NCBI RefSeq assembly: GCF_900302455.1
Contig: NZ_ONZG01000003.1
Span: forward strand, 1-64,000
From: Falsiruegeria mediterranea M17
GTDB taxonomy: Bacteria > Pseudomonadota > Alphaproteobacteria > Rhodobacterales > Rhodobacteraceae
Direction: 5' to 3'
DNA: 64,000 bases
The notes beneath the pieces are model-generated. The model searched no databases. It was not told the origin of the DNA and was given only the letters and a program-made list of their open reading frames with translations. A program made the position numbers and the translations under genes. Positions 7,038-15,690 of this stretch are shown one piece after another (the first letter of the stretch is position 1; each line of letters opens with the position of its first letter).

Positions 7038-9495
7038 CCTCTGGCGTGGGTTGCACTTGCATCGCTTGACGCAGGCACTCCGAGACGGCGCGACGGTCTT
7101 TTTCTGCGCGGATCGGATAGGCCGAGGTGAACCATTCATGCACGCTCTCCGGTTCGGGCGGGCGCGGGCCAGCCCAGACCGGGGCCAGTTCCACCATTAG
7201 CTGGCGAAATGCCTCCTGCGCCGCGGAGGTCTTGCCTTGGCGGGCCAGTGCCGCAGCAAGCCAGCCCTGATTGTCGACGATCTGGTCGCCCGATCGCCGC
7301 GCTGCTTCGACCGCCGCCGCATCCTGGCCCCCAAGGAAGTGGATGGCCGCCGCATAGCACCATTGGTGCGGGCGCAACATCGGCGCAAGTGCGATCGCTT
7401 CGTCCAGTACATGTGCCGCCCGCCGATGATCGCCCAGGAAAGCATATCCCATCGCGGCGGAAATCGTGGTGGTCGGGCTGTAAGGGTTCAGCGACACTGC
7501 CAGATCGAGATGCACCGCCGCCTCGTCAAAGCCGCCTGTCAGGGCAGCGGACCAGGCCAGCGCAAGGTGATTGCGGGCATCCATCGGATCGAGTTCCACA
7601 GCAAGAGACGCATTGACCCGCGCCGCCTTGGCGTCTTCGGCCGAGAACGGGCTGCCAGGGAACAAGATATGGCGCACATTGTGTATGCTTGCCAGGCTGG
7701 CATGAGCCGGGGCGAAATCCGGGCTTCGCGAGATGATCTCGCTAAAGATATCCTTGGCCTCCGCGTCCGCCTCTGGTGTCCAGCGCAGCAACAGCGACTC
7801 GCCGCGCAACCACCCGTCGTAATCCGCGGTATTCGTCGGCGCTGCACTCAGGCTTTGGGCCAGCCGGTCTGCAGAGATATAGACCTCCAACGCTGCGGCG
7901 ATCCGTCCAACGACCTGGCTTTGGACGCGGCGCCAATCAGGGGCAGAGATGGCGTAGGACGCGCTCCACGCGATCCGGCGGGTCTGGGGATCCACCAGCT
8001 GTAGACCGAGATTTGCGCCGTTTCCTACGGTGTCGCACTGTCCGGACAACAAGTAGTTTGCGCCGCCAAAACTGTCATCAGCCAGATCAAGAACTGCCCA
8101 TGTCCGAAACCGGGACAGGTTGGCCAGCAGGTCGGACCGAAACTTCTCGGCGATTGGTTGTGTCATATCCCCATCATGGGCGATGACACCAACGGCAACC
8201 TGCGGCAATTGGGGTGCCTCCGCCGTCTTTTGGCGGTCCGGCTCGGTTGGAGAAGAGCCGCGAAGCGCTGCGGCAAGGGTGCTGAGGTCGGCGCCGGGCA
8301 CGAGTTGGTAAATCTCATCAAGATGTGCCGACAAACGGCTGAATTCGCGCAGCGCAGCTTCTTTCCGGCCGGTCTCAGCAAAATGGCGCATCAGCGCATG
8401 CGATGCCGGCTCATGTCCCGGTTCGAATTGCAAGAGAGCCTCTGCCGCCGCGCGAAGCGCGGGTTGCGCATCCTCGTGCCGTATAAGACAGGCCTCCAAT
8501 CCCGCAATCAATCGATCACGCCAGAATGCACGTTGAACCCTCAGCCATGTCAGAAAGAGAGGGCTGATCCCGTCCAGTCCCGCGACGAGCCCTTCGATCA
8601 ACCGATCCGGGCGGCGCAATGCCGGTTCCACGACGCCAGAGATCAGCGACTTTTCGATTTGGTGAAGATCCACCGCGACCAAGCTGGTATTGAGGCGCAG
8701 CATGACACCATCAGCCAGGATGATCTCGGGCGCGTTTTGGCCGAAATACGAATTGGCCAGTTTTCGCGTCCGCGCAAGCGCTTCGTGGGCCTTTTTCGGC
8801 TCCTTCTGCGGCCATAGCATTGCGGCAATACGGCTGGCCTGGACCGGGCCATCGGGATCAAGCGCAAGTGCTCCGATCAACGCCAAAGCATGTGGCGAAC
8901 GAATTGACAGCACCTCGCCACCCGGCCTCTTCATCCGCACACCGCCGAGGATGTCGATACGTAGCCTTTCTTCCGGTCTGTCCTGATCCGCCCCTTCAAC
9001 CAGACGGTAGACGCTTTGATCGTCGCCTATGTTCTTAAGAAGTGGCCGTCCGATCGACTCCAGCTTGTACCCCGAAGCATTTCTCAACAAGGCCGTGACA
9101 GGTTGCGATACGGTGATACCCCCCGGTTCAGCGAGGGTCTGCAGGCGGGCGGCGATGTTTACGGCATGCCCGAAAACATCGTCCCCCTCCATCCGGACTT
9201 CGCCCAGGTGAAGACCAATACGAAACAGGGATGGTGGTGTTTTCTCTTGCCGGTGGACCTGGCGATGCAACAGGCGGGCGCAATCCACAGCATTGCCTAC
9301 ACTCGGAAAGAGGGAGATCCAGCCATCTCCGGTTGTCTTGACCAGAGTCCCGCCAAACCGCATAGTCGCCCGGCGCGCGCGGGCAAAATTCCGCTCCAGA
9401 AAGGCAATCGTGGACACTTCGTCACGCGCCATGTGCCGACTATAAGCCACCAGATCGGCGCACATGATGACAAGAAGTTGTGGGTTGTTCTGCAT
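7015..9495 (-). CDS. Class III nucleotide cyclase fused to SARP/BTAD, TolB-like and TPR domains
   Basis: 826 residues. At the N-terminus a class III cyclase homology domain (about 1-170) has the metal-binding aspartates in MCADLVAYS and KTTGDGW, and the VFGHAVNIAARLQ segment with the transition-state Asn and Arg, so it looks active. Next come a SARP-like winged helix (LRIDILGGVRMKR) and bacterial transcriptional activator domain to about 430, then a TolB-like domain (GVIAHDGDMTQPIAEKF), then TPR repeats to the end. Start 9495 is preferred over 9528 because AAGG lies about 8 bases upstream and the longer start would overlap the divergent YcaO start. Probable sensor-regulator of the neighbouring genes. 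Confidence 0.8.
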   Translation of the reverse strand: MQNNPQLLVIMCADLVAYSRHMARDEVSTIAFLERNFARARRATMRFGGTLVKTTGDGWISLFPSVGNAVDCARLLHRQVHRQEKTPPSLFRIGLHLGEVRMEGDDVFGHAVNIAARLQTLAEPGGITVSQPVTALLRNASGYKLESIGRPLLKNIGDDQSVYRLVEGADQDRPEERLRIDILGGVRMKRPGGEVLSIRSPHALALIGALALDPDGPVQASRIAAMLWPQKEPKKAHEALARTRKLANSYFGQNAPEIILADGVMLRLNTSLVAVDLHQIEKSLISGVVEPALRRPDRLIEGLVAGLDGISPLFLTWLRVQRAFWRDRLIAGLEACLIRHEDAQPALRAAAEALLQFEPGHEPASHALMRHFAETGRKEAALREFSRLSAHLDEIYQLVPGADLSTLAAALRGSSPTEPDRQKTAEAPQLPQVAVGVIAHDGDMTQPIAEKFRSDLLANLSRFRTWAVLDLADDSFGGANYLLSGQCDTVGNGANLGLQLVDPQTRRIAWSASYAISAPDWRRVQSQVVGRIAAALEVYISADRLAQSLSAAPTNTADYDGWLRGESLLLRWTPEADAEAKDIFSEIISRSPDFAPAHASLASIHNVRHILFPGSPFSAEDAKAARVNASLAVELDPMDARNHLALAWSAALTGGFDEAAVHLDLAVSLNPYSPTTTISAAMGYAFLGDHRRAAHVLDEAIALAPMLRPHQWCYAAAIHFLGGQDAAAVEAARRSGDQIVDNQGWLAAALARQGKTSAAQEAFRQLMVELAPVWAGPRPPEPESVHEWFTSAYPIRAEKDRRAVSECLRQAMQVQPTPEVSDSGDR

Positions 9496-9526
9496 GCAGC
9501 AACCTTGGAACGGACCAGATGCATCC

Positions 9527-10801
9527 ATGATAGACGAACCAGTGCAGAACTGCGAGGATGTCCGCCCAGATCAATGGCGACTTGGTCCTTATGAAGCGTT
9601 CTTTGACGTGGTTTCCATGCCGAGCGCAACACCGGTTCATATCTGTGCAGCATTGCCGAATGCGCGCGCACTTCAACGCTGGCCAAGTTTCCCGTCGGCT
9701 GCGATGCCTGCTTCCGGGCGGGCCGCCAATGGCTGCGGCCTGACAGAAGCGACCAGTCGGCGCAGTGCCATCGGCGAGGCTGTGGAGTTGCTTAAGAGCT
9801 GTGTCTGGGGCGACGAACTTTTGATCCGCGCGGCGGCGAAGGACATTCAGGCTCAGGCTATCCCGCCGGAGGAGCTGTTGGGTTTTTCGTCGGCTCAGAT
9901 CAAAGCTCGCGATCAGGAAAACCAGCGTTTCGCCGGTCAGGATTGGATCACCAAGGCCAGTGCGGATGACACGCCTCTGGAGTGGATCGAGGCGGAGGAC
10001 GCGAAAACGGGCAATCGGCTTCTTGTGCCGGCCGATGTCGTGTTGATCGGGCGGCGCGAAGCAGGGGACACGGCAGCCGTTGCAGTGGCTGACAGCAATG
10101 GGTGTGCCTGCGGCTCATCTGAGGAAGCGGCCAAACATGCGGCGCTGCTGGAGCTGATCGAACGGGATGCCGTGGGGCGTTGGTGGTATGCTCAAAGGCG
10201 ACGCCCATGCCTTGACCCCGGCATCCTTGGCGCATCATCTGAATTACGCGACCATCTTGAGGCGCGATCACGTCTCTTTCGAATGTTCCACATCACCTCC
10301 GACCTCGAAGTACCTGTCGTCGCGGCAGCATCATACGAGCCGGACGGGGCGGTTGTCGCGCTTGGGTTTGCGGCCAAGCCCAGTTTGCCGGAAGCGGCTC
10401 TGGCGGCCACCATAGAGATGCTGGCGACCGAAACCTCTCTTCCGCCTTGGCGTGATGTTGATGACGATGTAGCGGCTAAGATCTGGGTCGATCAGGTCAA
10501 CGCCTTTGAGCTGCCAGCCTTTTCGAACAAAGCACCAGAAGGGCCATCTTTCCAGACAGATCAGGCATCCTGGACACTTGATGACTGCGTCGCAGCGCTG
10601 CTGTCAAAGAACTGCCGACTGCTCTTCGTCGATCTATCGCGCGGCGATAATCTTGCGCCGGTTTTCAGGGCCCTGTCGCCAGAGCTCTGCCACATTCGAC
10701 CGCGGCTCGGCAAAGCGCGGCTGTATGCCCCTGATGCACGCGATCTCGGGCCGCCGCAGGTGCCGGTCGGCGGCGATATTTCTTGGCCGATCCTGTATTG
10801 A
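9527..10801 (+). CDS. YcaO-domain protein
   Basis: 424 residues with the three ATP-binding blocks of YcaO proteins: a glycine-rich loop plus helix (SGRAANGCG, SAIGEAVEL, about 63-90), SNGCACGSSEEAAKHAALLE leading into LIERDAVGRWW (about 190-220), and AALAATIEMLATE. YcaO enzymes phosphorylate amide backbones to make azolines, thioamides or amidines. No TfuA, dehydrogenase or classical leader-core peptide is next door, so the target is unknown. The gene diverges from the cyclase-SARP gene, the two start codons being 32 bases apart. An upstream in-frame ATG (9464) exists but would lie inside the cyclase gene. The C-terminus lacks the PxPxP tail of some RiPP YcaOs. Confidence 0.85.
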   Translation: MIDEPVQNCEDVRPDQWRLGPYEAFFDVVSMPSATPVHICAALPNARALQRWPSFPSAAMPASGRAANGCGLTEATSRRSAIGEAVELLKSCVWGDELLIRAAAKDIQAQAIPPEELLGFSSAQIKARDQENQRFAGQDWITKASADDTPLEWIEAEDAKTGNRLLVPADVVLIGRREAGDTAAVAVADSNGCACGSSEEAAKHAALLELIERDAVGRWWYAQRRRPCLDPGILGASSELRDHLEARSRLFRMFHITSDLEVPVVAAASYEPDGAVVALGFAAKPSLPEAALAATIEMLATETSLPPWRDVDDDVAAKIWVDQVNAFELPAFSNKAPEGPSFQTDQASWTLDDCVAALLSKNCRLLFVDLSRGDNLAPVFRALSPELCHIRPRLGKARLYAPDARDLGPPQVPVGGDISWPILY

Positions 10802-10919
10802 TGCGAAGATGGGCCTTGGTGCACAAGTTGGTTTGGGGATCCACTGCGTGAATCCAGAATGATAGCTGGGAGGCATGAGCAACTAGGTGCACACATAGTA
10901 CAAGGCCACGAGCTGATCG

Positions 10920-10970
10920 GCTTACAATGAAGCGTTGAAGCGACTGGGGTCGCTGATGATCTGGTTTGAG
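10920..10970 (+). pseudogene. IS5-family transposase fragment (N-terminal motif)
   Basis: Seventeen codons read AYNEALKRLGSLMIWFE, close to the YN.AL..RGSL..W. motif near the start of IS5-group transposases. A stop lies six bases upstream and the rest of the transposase is missing. Short, so low confidence. Confidence 0.4.
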
Positions 10971-11033
10971 CGATGGCCTGTACCGCGCGCGCCGCCATGC
11001 TCCTTGTCTCTCAGCGCGAAAGCGGCTGCCAGC

Positions 11034-11288
11034 CTACGGAACAGTAGTTAGGATCTTCGGAAAACTGACATTTTCGTCGATGGTATTCAAGCGTTGCAGG
11101 ATGCCCACTTTGAATGTGGTGCCCCAAGTTTCCGAGACACCCGCCTGCTTCGGTTTGCGCTGTTTGTTCTCATAGTCACCGGGCGACAGCATGCTGTTGT
11201 TCGTGTGTTTGCGTTTCGGGTTGTAGAAGAGCTCGATGTAGTCGAACACGTCCCGTCTGGCATTGTCGCGCGTCGGGTATCTTATCAT
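11034..11288 (-). pseudogene. IS3-family transposase (OrfB) C-terminal fragment
   Basis: The minus-strand frame reads RYPTRDNARRDVFDYIELFY followed by NPKRKHTNNSMLSPGDYE, the standard C-terminal end of IS3-family OrfB integrases (F.YIE.FYN..R.H...G..SP..(F/Y)E). The DDE catalytic core upstream is absent. The last 30 or so codons are probably read-through of flanking DNA. Confidence 0.7.
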
Positions 11289-11427
11289 AGAGGTAAGCCA
11301 GCCTCGGTGGAGCCGAGCGCATCTGGTGACAGATGTGGTCAGCGCGTGTAGTCACTGCGTGTGTTTCGGCTTTTCCAATCTCACCTAACTCATTGAATTG
11401 TGAGGGAATAGCTTTGCCATGAGATTA

Positions 11428-11517
11428 TGGCGGAGACGAAGGGATTCGAACCCTCGAAACCATTCCTGGTTTACTCCCTTAGCAGGGGAGCGCCTTCGAC
11501 CACTCGGCCACGTCTCC
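11428..11517 (-). tRNA. tRNA-Ser (GCT anticodon)
   Basis: A 90-base class II tRNA with the CCA end encoded (TGG at 11428-11430 on the plus strand). The acceptor GGAGACG pairs with CGTCTCC. The anticodon stem CTCCC/GGGAG encloses CTGCTAA with anticodon GCT. There is a long variable arm, and the T-loop arm GAGGGTTCGAATCCC is canonical. It marks a plausible boundary between the accessory left end and the catabolic locus to the right. Confidence 0.95.
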
Positions 11518-11599
11518 GCTGACCCGTTTATGGTTTTCCGAAACGAAGGACAAGAGCGAAATTGAACGTTTCGCCAACTCGGCTGTCATCAAGTGACGT

Positions 11600-12508
11600 T
11601 CACTTGCGAACGGGGTGCACGGCCATCTGTTCCATTTGCTCCGACACCTGGTCCATGAACTGCCGCCCGATGGCGGAAATCGGGCGGTCGCGGGCAGTTA
11701 CGATGACGATGTCCAGCAAGATGCGCGGTTCAAACCGGCGCAGGACATAGCCCTGGCCGTCGTCACTGGACAGCGTGAAAGGGTCGATCAGGGTGGCGCC
11801 GAACCCGTGTTTCACCAAGTTCAGGGCATTGCGGAACAGATCGGTGTGGCAGGTGATCCGCCATTTCGCATTGTGGGACTGGAACGCCTCGCGGACGCGG
11901 CGATTTACCATGTGCTCGGAGCCGATGACGATGAAAGGATAGTCGTCCATGATCTTGGGAGTCAGCACGTCATGCTTTGCCAGAGGGCTGTCTTCGGGCA
12001 CGGCGCAGAGCGTTTCAAAGTAGTAATTGCGGGCTTCAAGCCCGTCGTGGCGCAGGGGCAGTTCGCAGATCCCAATCTCGAACAGACCAGCCATCACCCA
12101 TTCTTGGACACGGGTCGAAAACTGTGATTGGAACGAGATGGTCAGGTTGGGGCGGGTTTCGGCAAATTTGCGGAACTGCGACGGCATGAAGCCAAACGCC
12201 AACGAATGGTTGGTGGCGATCTGCAGTTGCCCGGCCTGCTGGTTTTGCAGGTCGATCACCGCCTGGTTCACGTGATCCAAACCGCGCACCAACGTGTCGA
12301 TTTCATCAAACAACAAGGCGGCCTCAGGTGTTGGGACCAGGCGACCCCGGTTGCGTTCAAACAGCTTTAGCCGCGTAGCCCGTTCGAGTTGGTTCAACAG
12401 GTTCGAAATGCCGGGCTGCGAGATGCCCAATTGGGCAGCCGCCCCGGTGACGGTGCCGGTCTCGATGACAGCGTGAAAGGCCTGATACTGACGAAATGAA
12501 GCGTTCAT
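11600..12508 (-). CDS. LysR-family transcriptional regulator
   Basis: 302 residues. The N-terminal helix-turn-helix covers about residues 5-62, with GTVTGAAAQLGISQPGISNL and LFERNRGRLVPTPEA. The rest is the periplasmic-binding-protein-like effector domain starting near GQLQIATNHS. It diverges from the enolase-superfamily gene at 12614, the usual arrangement for a LysR protein and its target, so it probably activates that gene in response to its substrate. Confidence 0.92.
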   Translation of the reverse strand: MNASFRQYQAFHAVIETGTVTGAAAQLGISQPGISNLLNQLERATRLKLFERNRGRLVPTPEAALLFDEIDTLVRGLDHVNQAVIDLQNQQAGQLQIATNHSLAFGFMPSQFRKFAETRPNLTISFQSQFSTRVQEWVMAGLFEIGICELPLRHDGLEARNYYFETLCAVPEDSPLAKHDVLTPKIMDDYPFIVIGSEHMVNRRVREAFQSHNAKWRITCHTDLFRNALNLVKHGFGATLIDPFTLSSDDGQGYVLRRFEPRILLDIVIVTARDRPISAIGRQFMDQVSEQMEQMAVHPVRK

Positions 12509-12613
12509 ACGGGAACTATATCATTCTGACTTATGGGTTGGGTAGAAAATAGTATTGGAAATGATGCCTCCGCTTGCCCAAAATTCACGGGCGCGCAAAA
12601 GGATGGGGGCTGC

Positions 12614-13741
12614 ATGTCGGATTTGTCGCAAACCATTACGGGGTTTGATGTTTGGCATTTGGCCGTGCCGGTTGTTTCGGCACGTGACCATGGGATCGGT
12701 CGGGTCGAGGGATCGTGTGAGATCGTTGTGTTGCGCCTGACCTCGGAAAGTGGTGATCAGGGATTTGGCGAGGCCTCGCCGTGGTCGGTGTTCACAGGCA
12801 CGCCCGAGGCGACATTTGCAGCGCTTGATCGTTATTTGCGCCCTTTGGTGGTTGGTCAAAAGGTGAGCGATCAGCCGGCAATCATGGCCAAGGCGCAGCG
12901 CGCGGTGGCCCATTGCACCGAGGCAAAGGCGGCGCTGGAATCTGCCCTTTTGGACCTTGCGGGGCAAGTCACGGGCCTGCCAGTGTGGGCCTTTCTGGGC
13001 GGCAAATGCCGCGACTCCATTCCGCTTAGCTGTTCCATCGCAAATCCGGACTTCGACGCAGATATCGCCCTGATGGAGCGTCTGCGGGCGGATGGCGTTG
13101 GCCTCATCAAACTCAAAACCGGGTTCAAGGATCACGCGTTTGACGTGATGCGCCTAGAACGGATCGCTCAGGATTTCCCTGAATTTGGCGTGCGCGTCGA
13201 TTATAACCAGGGTCTCGAAGTCGAAGAGGCGATCCCGCGGGTTCTGGATGTGGCGCAGTTTCAGCCCGATTTTATCGAACAACCTGTGCGTTTTCACCAC
13301 TACGATATGATGGCCCAACTGCGTGGGATGACCGATGTGCCCCTATTGGCGGATGAGAGCGTGTTTGGGCCCGAGGACATGGTCCGTGCTGCCCGCGAAG
13401 GGATCTGTGATGGCGTCTCGATCAAGATCATGAAGTCGGGCGGCCTCGTTCGGGGTCAGTCGGTCGCCCGGATCGCGGCGGCCAATGGGCTGATGGCTTA
13501 TGGCGGTGATATGTTTGAGGCTGGTTTGGCACATCTGGCGGGCACCCACATGATTGCGGCTACGCCCGAGATCACGCTGGGGTGCGAATTCTATCAGGCC
13601 AGCTATTTCCTGACCGAGGATATCCTGGAAACGCCTTTCCAAGTGGAAAACGGTCAGGTGATCGTGCCGGATACTCCGGGTCTGGGCGCTCGACCTGATC
13701 TGGACAAGATAAAGCGATTTGCCGTCAGGGCGTCATCATGA
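12614..13741 (+). CDS. Enolase-superfamily (MLE subgroup) enzyme, candidate cis-3-hydroxy-L-proline dehydratase
   Basis: 375 residues with a full MLE-subgroup catalytic set: LIKLKTGF gives the KxK bases K166 and K168, metal ligands are D196 (VDYNQ), E222 (FIEQP) and D247 (LADES), and the opposite lysine is K271 (SIKIMKSGG). Lysines on both faces suit racemases, epimerases and proline-type dehydratases. The neighbouring D-amino-acid flavoenzyme, imino-acid-type TRAP transporter and 5-oxoprolinase point to a cyclic amino acid; cis-3-hydroxy-L-proline dehydratase is the best-fitting described member, but a betaine racemase is possible. ATG 12614 follows GGATGGGGG and gives the normal length; 12533 would add 27 unconserved residues. 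Confidence 0.8.
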   Translation: MSDLSQTITGFDVWHLAVPVVSARDHGIGRVEGSCEIVVLRLTSESGDQGFGEASPWSVFTGTPEATFAALDRYLRPLVVGQKVSDQPAIMAKAQRAVAHCTEAKAALESALLDLAGQVTGLPVWAFLGGKCRDSIPLSCSIANPDFDADIALMERLRADGVGLIKLKTGFKDHAFDVMRLERIAQDFPEFGVRVDYNQGLEVEEAIPRVLDVAQFQPDFIEQPVRFHHYDMMAQLRGMTDVPLLADESVFGPEDMVRAAREGICDGVSIKIMKSGGLVRGQSVARIAAANGLMAYGGDMFEAGLAHLAGTHMIAATPEITLGCEFYQASYFLTEDILETPFQVENGQVIVPDTPGLGARPDLDKIKRFAVRASS

Positions 13742-13752
13742 GGCGCAGAGCT

Positions 13753-14274
13753 TCAGAACGCCGTCGCGGCGCGTGCAGCTTGGTCGTATTGGCCGGACAT
13801 CAGACGCATCAGCGCGGACAGGCGGCTGAGTTGCTCGGGTTCAAACCCAAGTTCATTCATGGCGCTAAGCAACAGGTTTTCGCGTATCTCGCGGTAGCGG
13901 TCGCATACGGCATTGCCCTGATCCGTCGCCTCGACCGTCTTTTCCTTGCCCAGGCGCCCGTCACTGACAAGCCCGGACTTCTTGAGCTTTTTGACCGCAT
14001 AATTGACGTTGTGCGTGTCTTCGACATTCAGCACCAGGCAAATGTCGGCCAGCTTTTTGGGGCGCCCGCGATGGCGCACCGTGTGCAGGACCAGAACGTC
14101 CAGCGCCGACAGCTCGGGATGTCCGGCCGCGGCCATGGCGCGTTCGGTCCAACGCGAAAAGGCGTTGTTGGCGATGATCAGGCCAAATTCGAATTCGGAA
14201 ACTTCGGGAAAGCTCCCTTCGGCCAGGTGGGCCGAGGAAACAACGGGGCCAAGGGTGTCAGAGGTTTTGGTCAT
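13753..14274 (-). CDS. MarR-type winged-helix regulator
   Basis: 173 residues. The central winged helix reads ELSALDVLVLHTVRHRGRPK, then DICLVLNVEDTHNVNYAVKK with LKKSGLV and the wing DGRLGKEKTVEATDQG. Helices at both ends make the dimer. It is convergent with the dehydratase gene (11-base gap) and divergent from the flavoprotein-TRAP operon, and a near-perfect 17-base palindrome lies in its promoter, so it most likely represses itself and that operon. Confidence 0.88.
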   Translation of the reverse strand: MTKTSDTLGPVVSSAHLAEGSFPEVSEFEFGLIIANNAFSRWTERAMAAAGHPELSALDVLVLHTVRHRGRPKKLADICLVLNVEDTHNVNYAVKKLKKSGLVSDGRLGKEKTVEATDQGNAVCDRYREIRENLLLSAMNELGFEPEQLSRLSALMRLMSGQYDQAARAATAF

Positions 14275-14303
14275 GGGTAGAGAATGGCAAACGATGACAA
14301 TTT

Positions 14304-14320
14304 GTCAACAATTTGTTGAC
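14304..14320. promoter_or_regulatory. Palindromic operator GTCAACAATTTGTTGAC
   Basis: A 17-base inverted repeat, perfect except at its centre, lies 30 bases before the MarR-type gene and 78 bases before the flavoprotein gene that diverges from it. Size and symmetry suit a MarR dimer. Binding by the adjacent regulator is inferred. Confidence 0.6.
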
Positions 14321-14397
14321 GTATCGAAAAAAGGTGACATGCTTACGGCATTGGAATCACCAGACCTAGGTCAATTCACAGCCGGAGGAGGGGTGTG

Positions 14398-15654
14398 ATG
14401 CAGGACAGCAAAACCGTTGTTGTGATCGGGGCGGGCATCGTTGGTGTCTCCACCGCGATCTGGCTGCAACGGGAAGGGCACAAGGTGGTCATCATCGACC
14501 GCAAGGGGCCGGCCGAGGGGACGTCTTATGGCAACGGCGGTATCCTGGCGTCGTGCTCGATTGTGCCGGTGACGGGGCCGGGCCTGTTGGTCAAGGCACC
14601 CAAAATGCTGTTCAGCCCCAACCAGCCGCTGTTCTTGAAGTGGAGCTATTTGCCCAAACTTCTTCCGTGGCTGACCAAATACATGAGCCATGCCAACGCC
14701 GATGACACCCGGCGGATCGCCGAGGCTTTGACGCCCATTGTAGGTGACAGCCTGCAGGATCATTTGGCGTTGGCCGAAGGGACGGGGGCCGAGCATTGGA
14801 TCGTGCCGACCGACTATATCTTTGCCTACAATGACCGTGAACACTATGGCACGGACGCGTTTGGCTGGGGCCTGCGCAAAACGAACGGGTTCCAGTGGGA
14901 CGAACTCGAAGGGCAGGCGTTCCGCAATTTTGACGACGTTTACTCTCCTGATCTAGGCTTTGCCGCGCGGCTGAAAGACCACGGACGCATTCGCGATCCG
15001 GGGCAGTATATCAAGGACCTGGCGGATCACTTCGTGTCTCAGGGTGGCAAGCTGATCATCGCAGATGTCGACGACATTGCGCGTGAGAATGGTCAAGTTA
15101 CTGGCGTCCGTGCCGGTGGTGAGACTATCCCATGCGATACGGCCGTCGTGGCATTGGGGGCTTGGTCCGGGGCACTAACGAAAAAACTGGGGATCGACGT
15201 TCCGCTTGAGGCCGAGCGCGGCTATCATCTGGAATTCTGGGAACCCACCGTGATGCCCAAGACACCTGTCATGGTCGCGGCGTATAAATTCGTGGCCACC
15301 CCGATGGAGGGACGCTTGCGTTTGGCCGGCACCGTTGAGTTCGGCGGGCTGGAGGCTGGCCCGTCCGAGGCGCCGCTGGATCTGCTGCGTCGCAATGCCA
15401 GCAAAGTGTTTCCGGGGCTGCGGGCGTCGCATGTGACCGAATGGTTGGGCCATCGTCCCGCACCGGCGGATTCGATCCCGGTGATTGGCGAGCTGCCGCA
15501 CCTAAAAGGGGCCTACACTGGTTTCGGGCACCACCATATCGGCCTGACCGGCGGGCCCAAGACGGGCCGTATCCTGGCGCAACTCATCTCGGGCAAAGCG
15601 CCCAACATTGATCTGAGCATCTATTCACCGGCCCGCTATACGAAGGCCGGATAG
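14398..15654 (+). CDS. FAD-dependent D-amino-acid dehydrogenase-like protein (DadA family)
   Basis: 418 residues of the DAO/DadA fold. The N-terminal FAD-binding loop is VVIGAGIVGVSTAIWLQREG, followed by the acidic strand end VVIIDR; GTSYGNGG and GRIRDPGQY are family landmarks, and the end HHHIGLTGGPKTGR closes the FAD site. DadA-type enzymes oxidise D-amino or imino acids and pass electrons to the quinone pool. GGAGGAGGGG precedes the start; ATG 14398 is preferred over the GTG at 14395. It leads the TRAP operon (DctP begins 36 bases later), so its substrate is probably what the transporter brings in. Confidence 0.88.
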   Translation: MQDSKTVVVIGAGIVGVSTAIWLQREGHKVVIIDRKGPAEGTSYGNGGILASCSIVPVTGPGLLVKAPKMLFSPNQPLFLKWSYLPKLLPWLTKYMSHANADDTRRIAEALTPIVGDSLQDHLALAEGTGAEHWIVPTDYIFAYNDREHYGTDAFGWGLRKTNGFQWDELEGQAFRNFDDVYSPDLGFAARLKDHGRIRDPGQYIKDLADHFVSQGGKLIIADVDDIARENGQVTGVRAGGETIPCDTAVVALGAWSGALTKKLGIDVPLEAERGYHLEFWEPTVMPKTPVMVAAYKFVATPMEGRLRLAGTVEFGGLEAGPSEAPLDLLRRNASKVFPGLRASHVTEWLGHRPAPADSIPVIGELPHLKGAYTGFGHHHIGLTGGPKTGRILAQLISGKAPNIDLSIYSPARYTKAG

Positions 15655-15690
15655 AACCAAAAAAAGACAGTCCAACCAAGGGAGAAGATA

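Larger units (their letters stand above)
10802..11427. other. Gene-free stretch holding transposase scraps next to tRNA-Ser
   Basis: Between the YcaO gene and tRNA-Ser I find no intact gene, only two short pieces that look like parts of different transposases (listed separately) and unassigned sequence. The minus-strand tRNA ends at 11428, so this side is the one an element integrating at the tRNA 3' end would occupy. No copy of the tRNA 3' end was noticed elsewhere between 1 and 11 kb. Confidence 0.6.

Noticed and set aside
9464-9526. Longer YcaO start at 9464
   Set aside because: The added 21 residues would be read from inside the cyclase gene and carry no conserved pattern.
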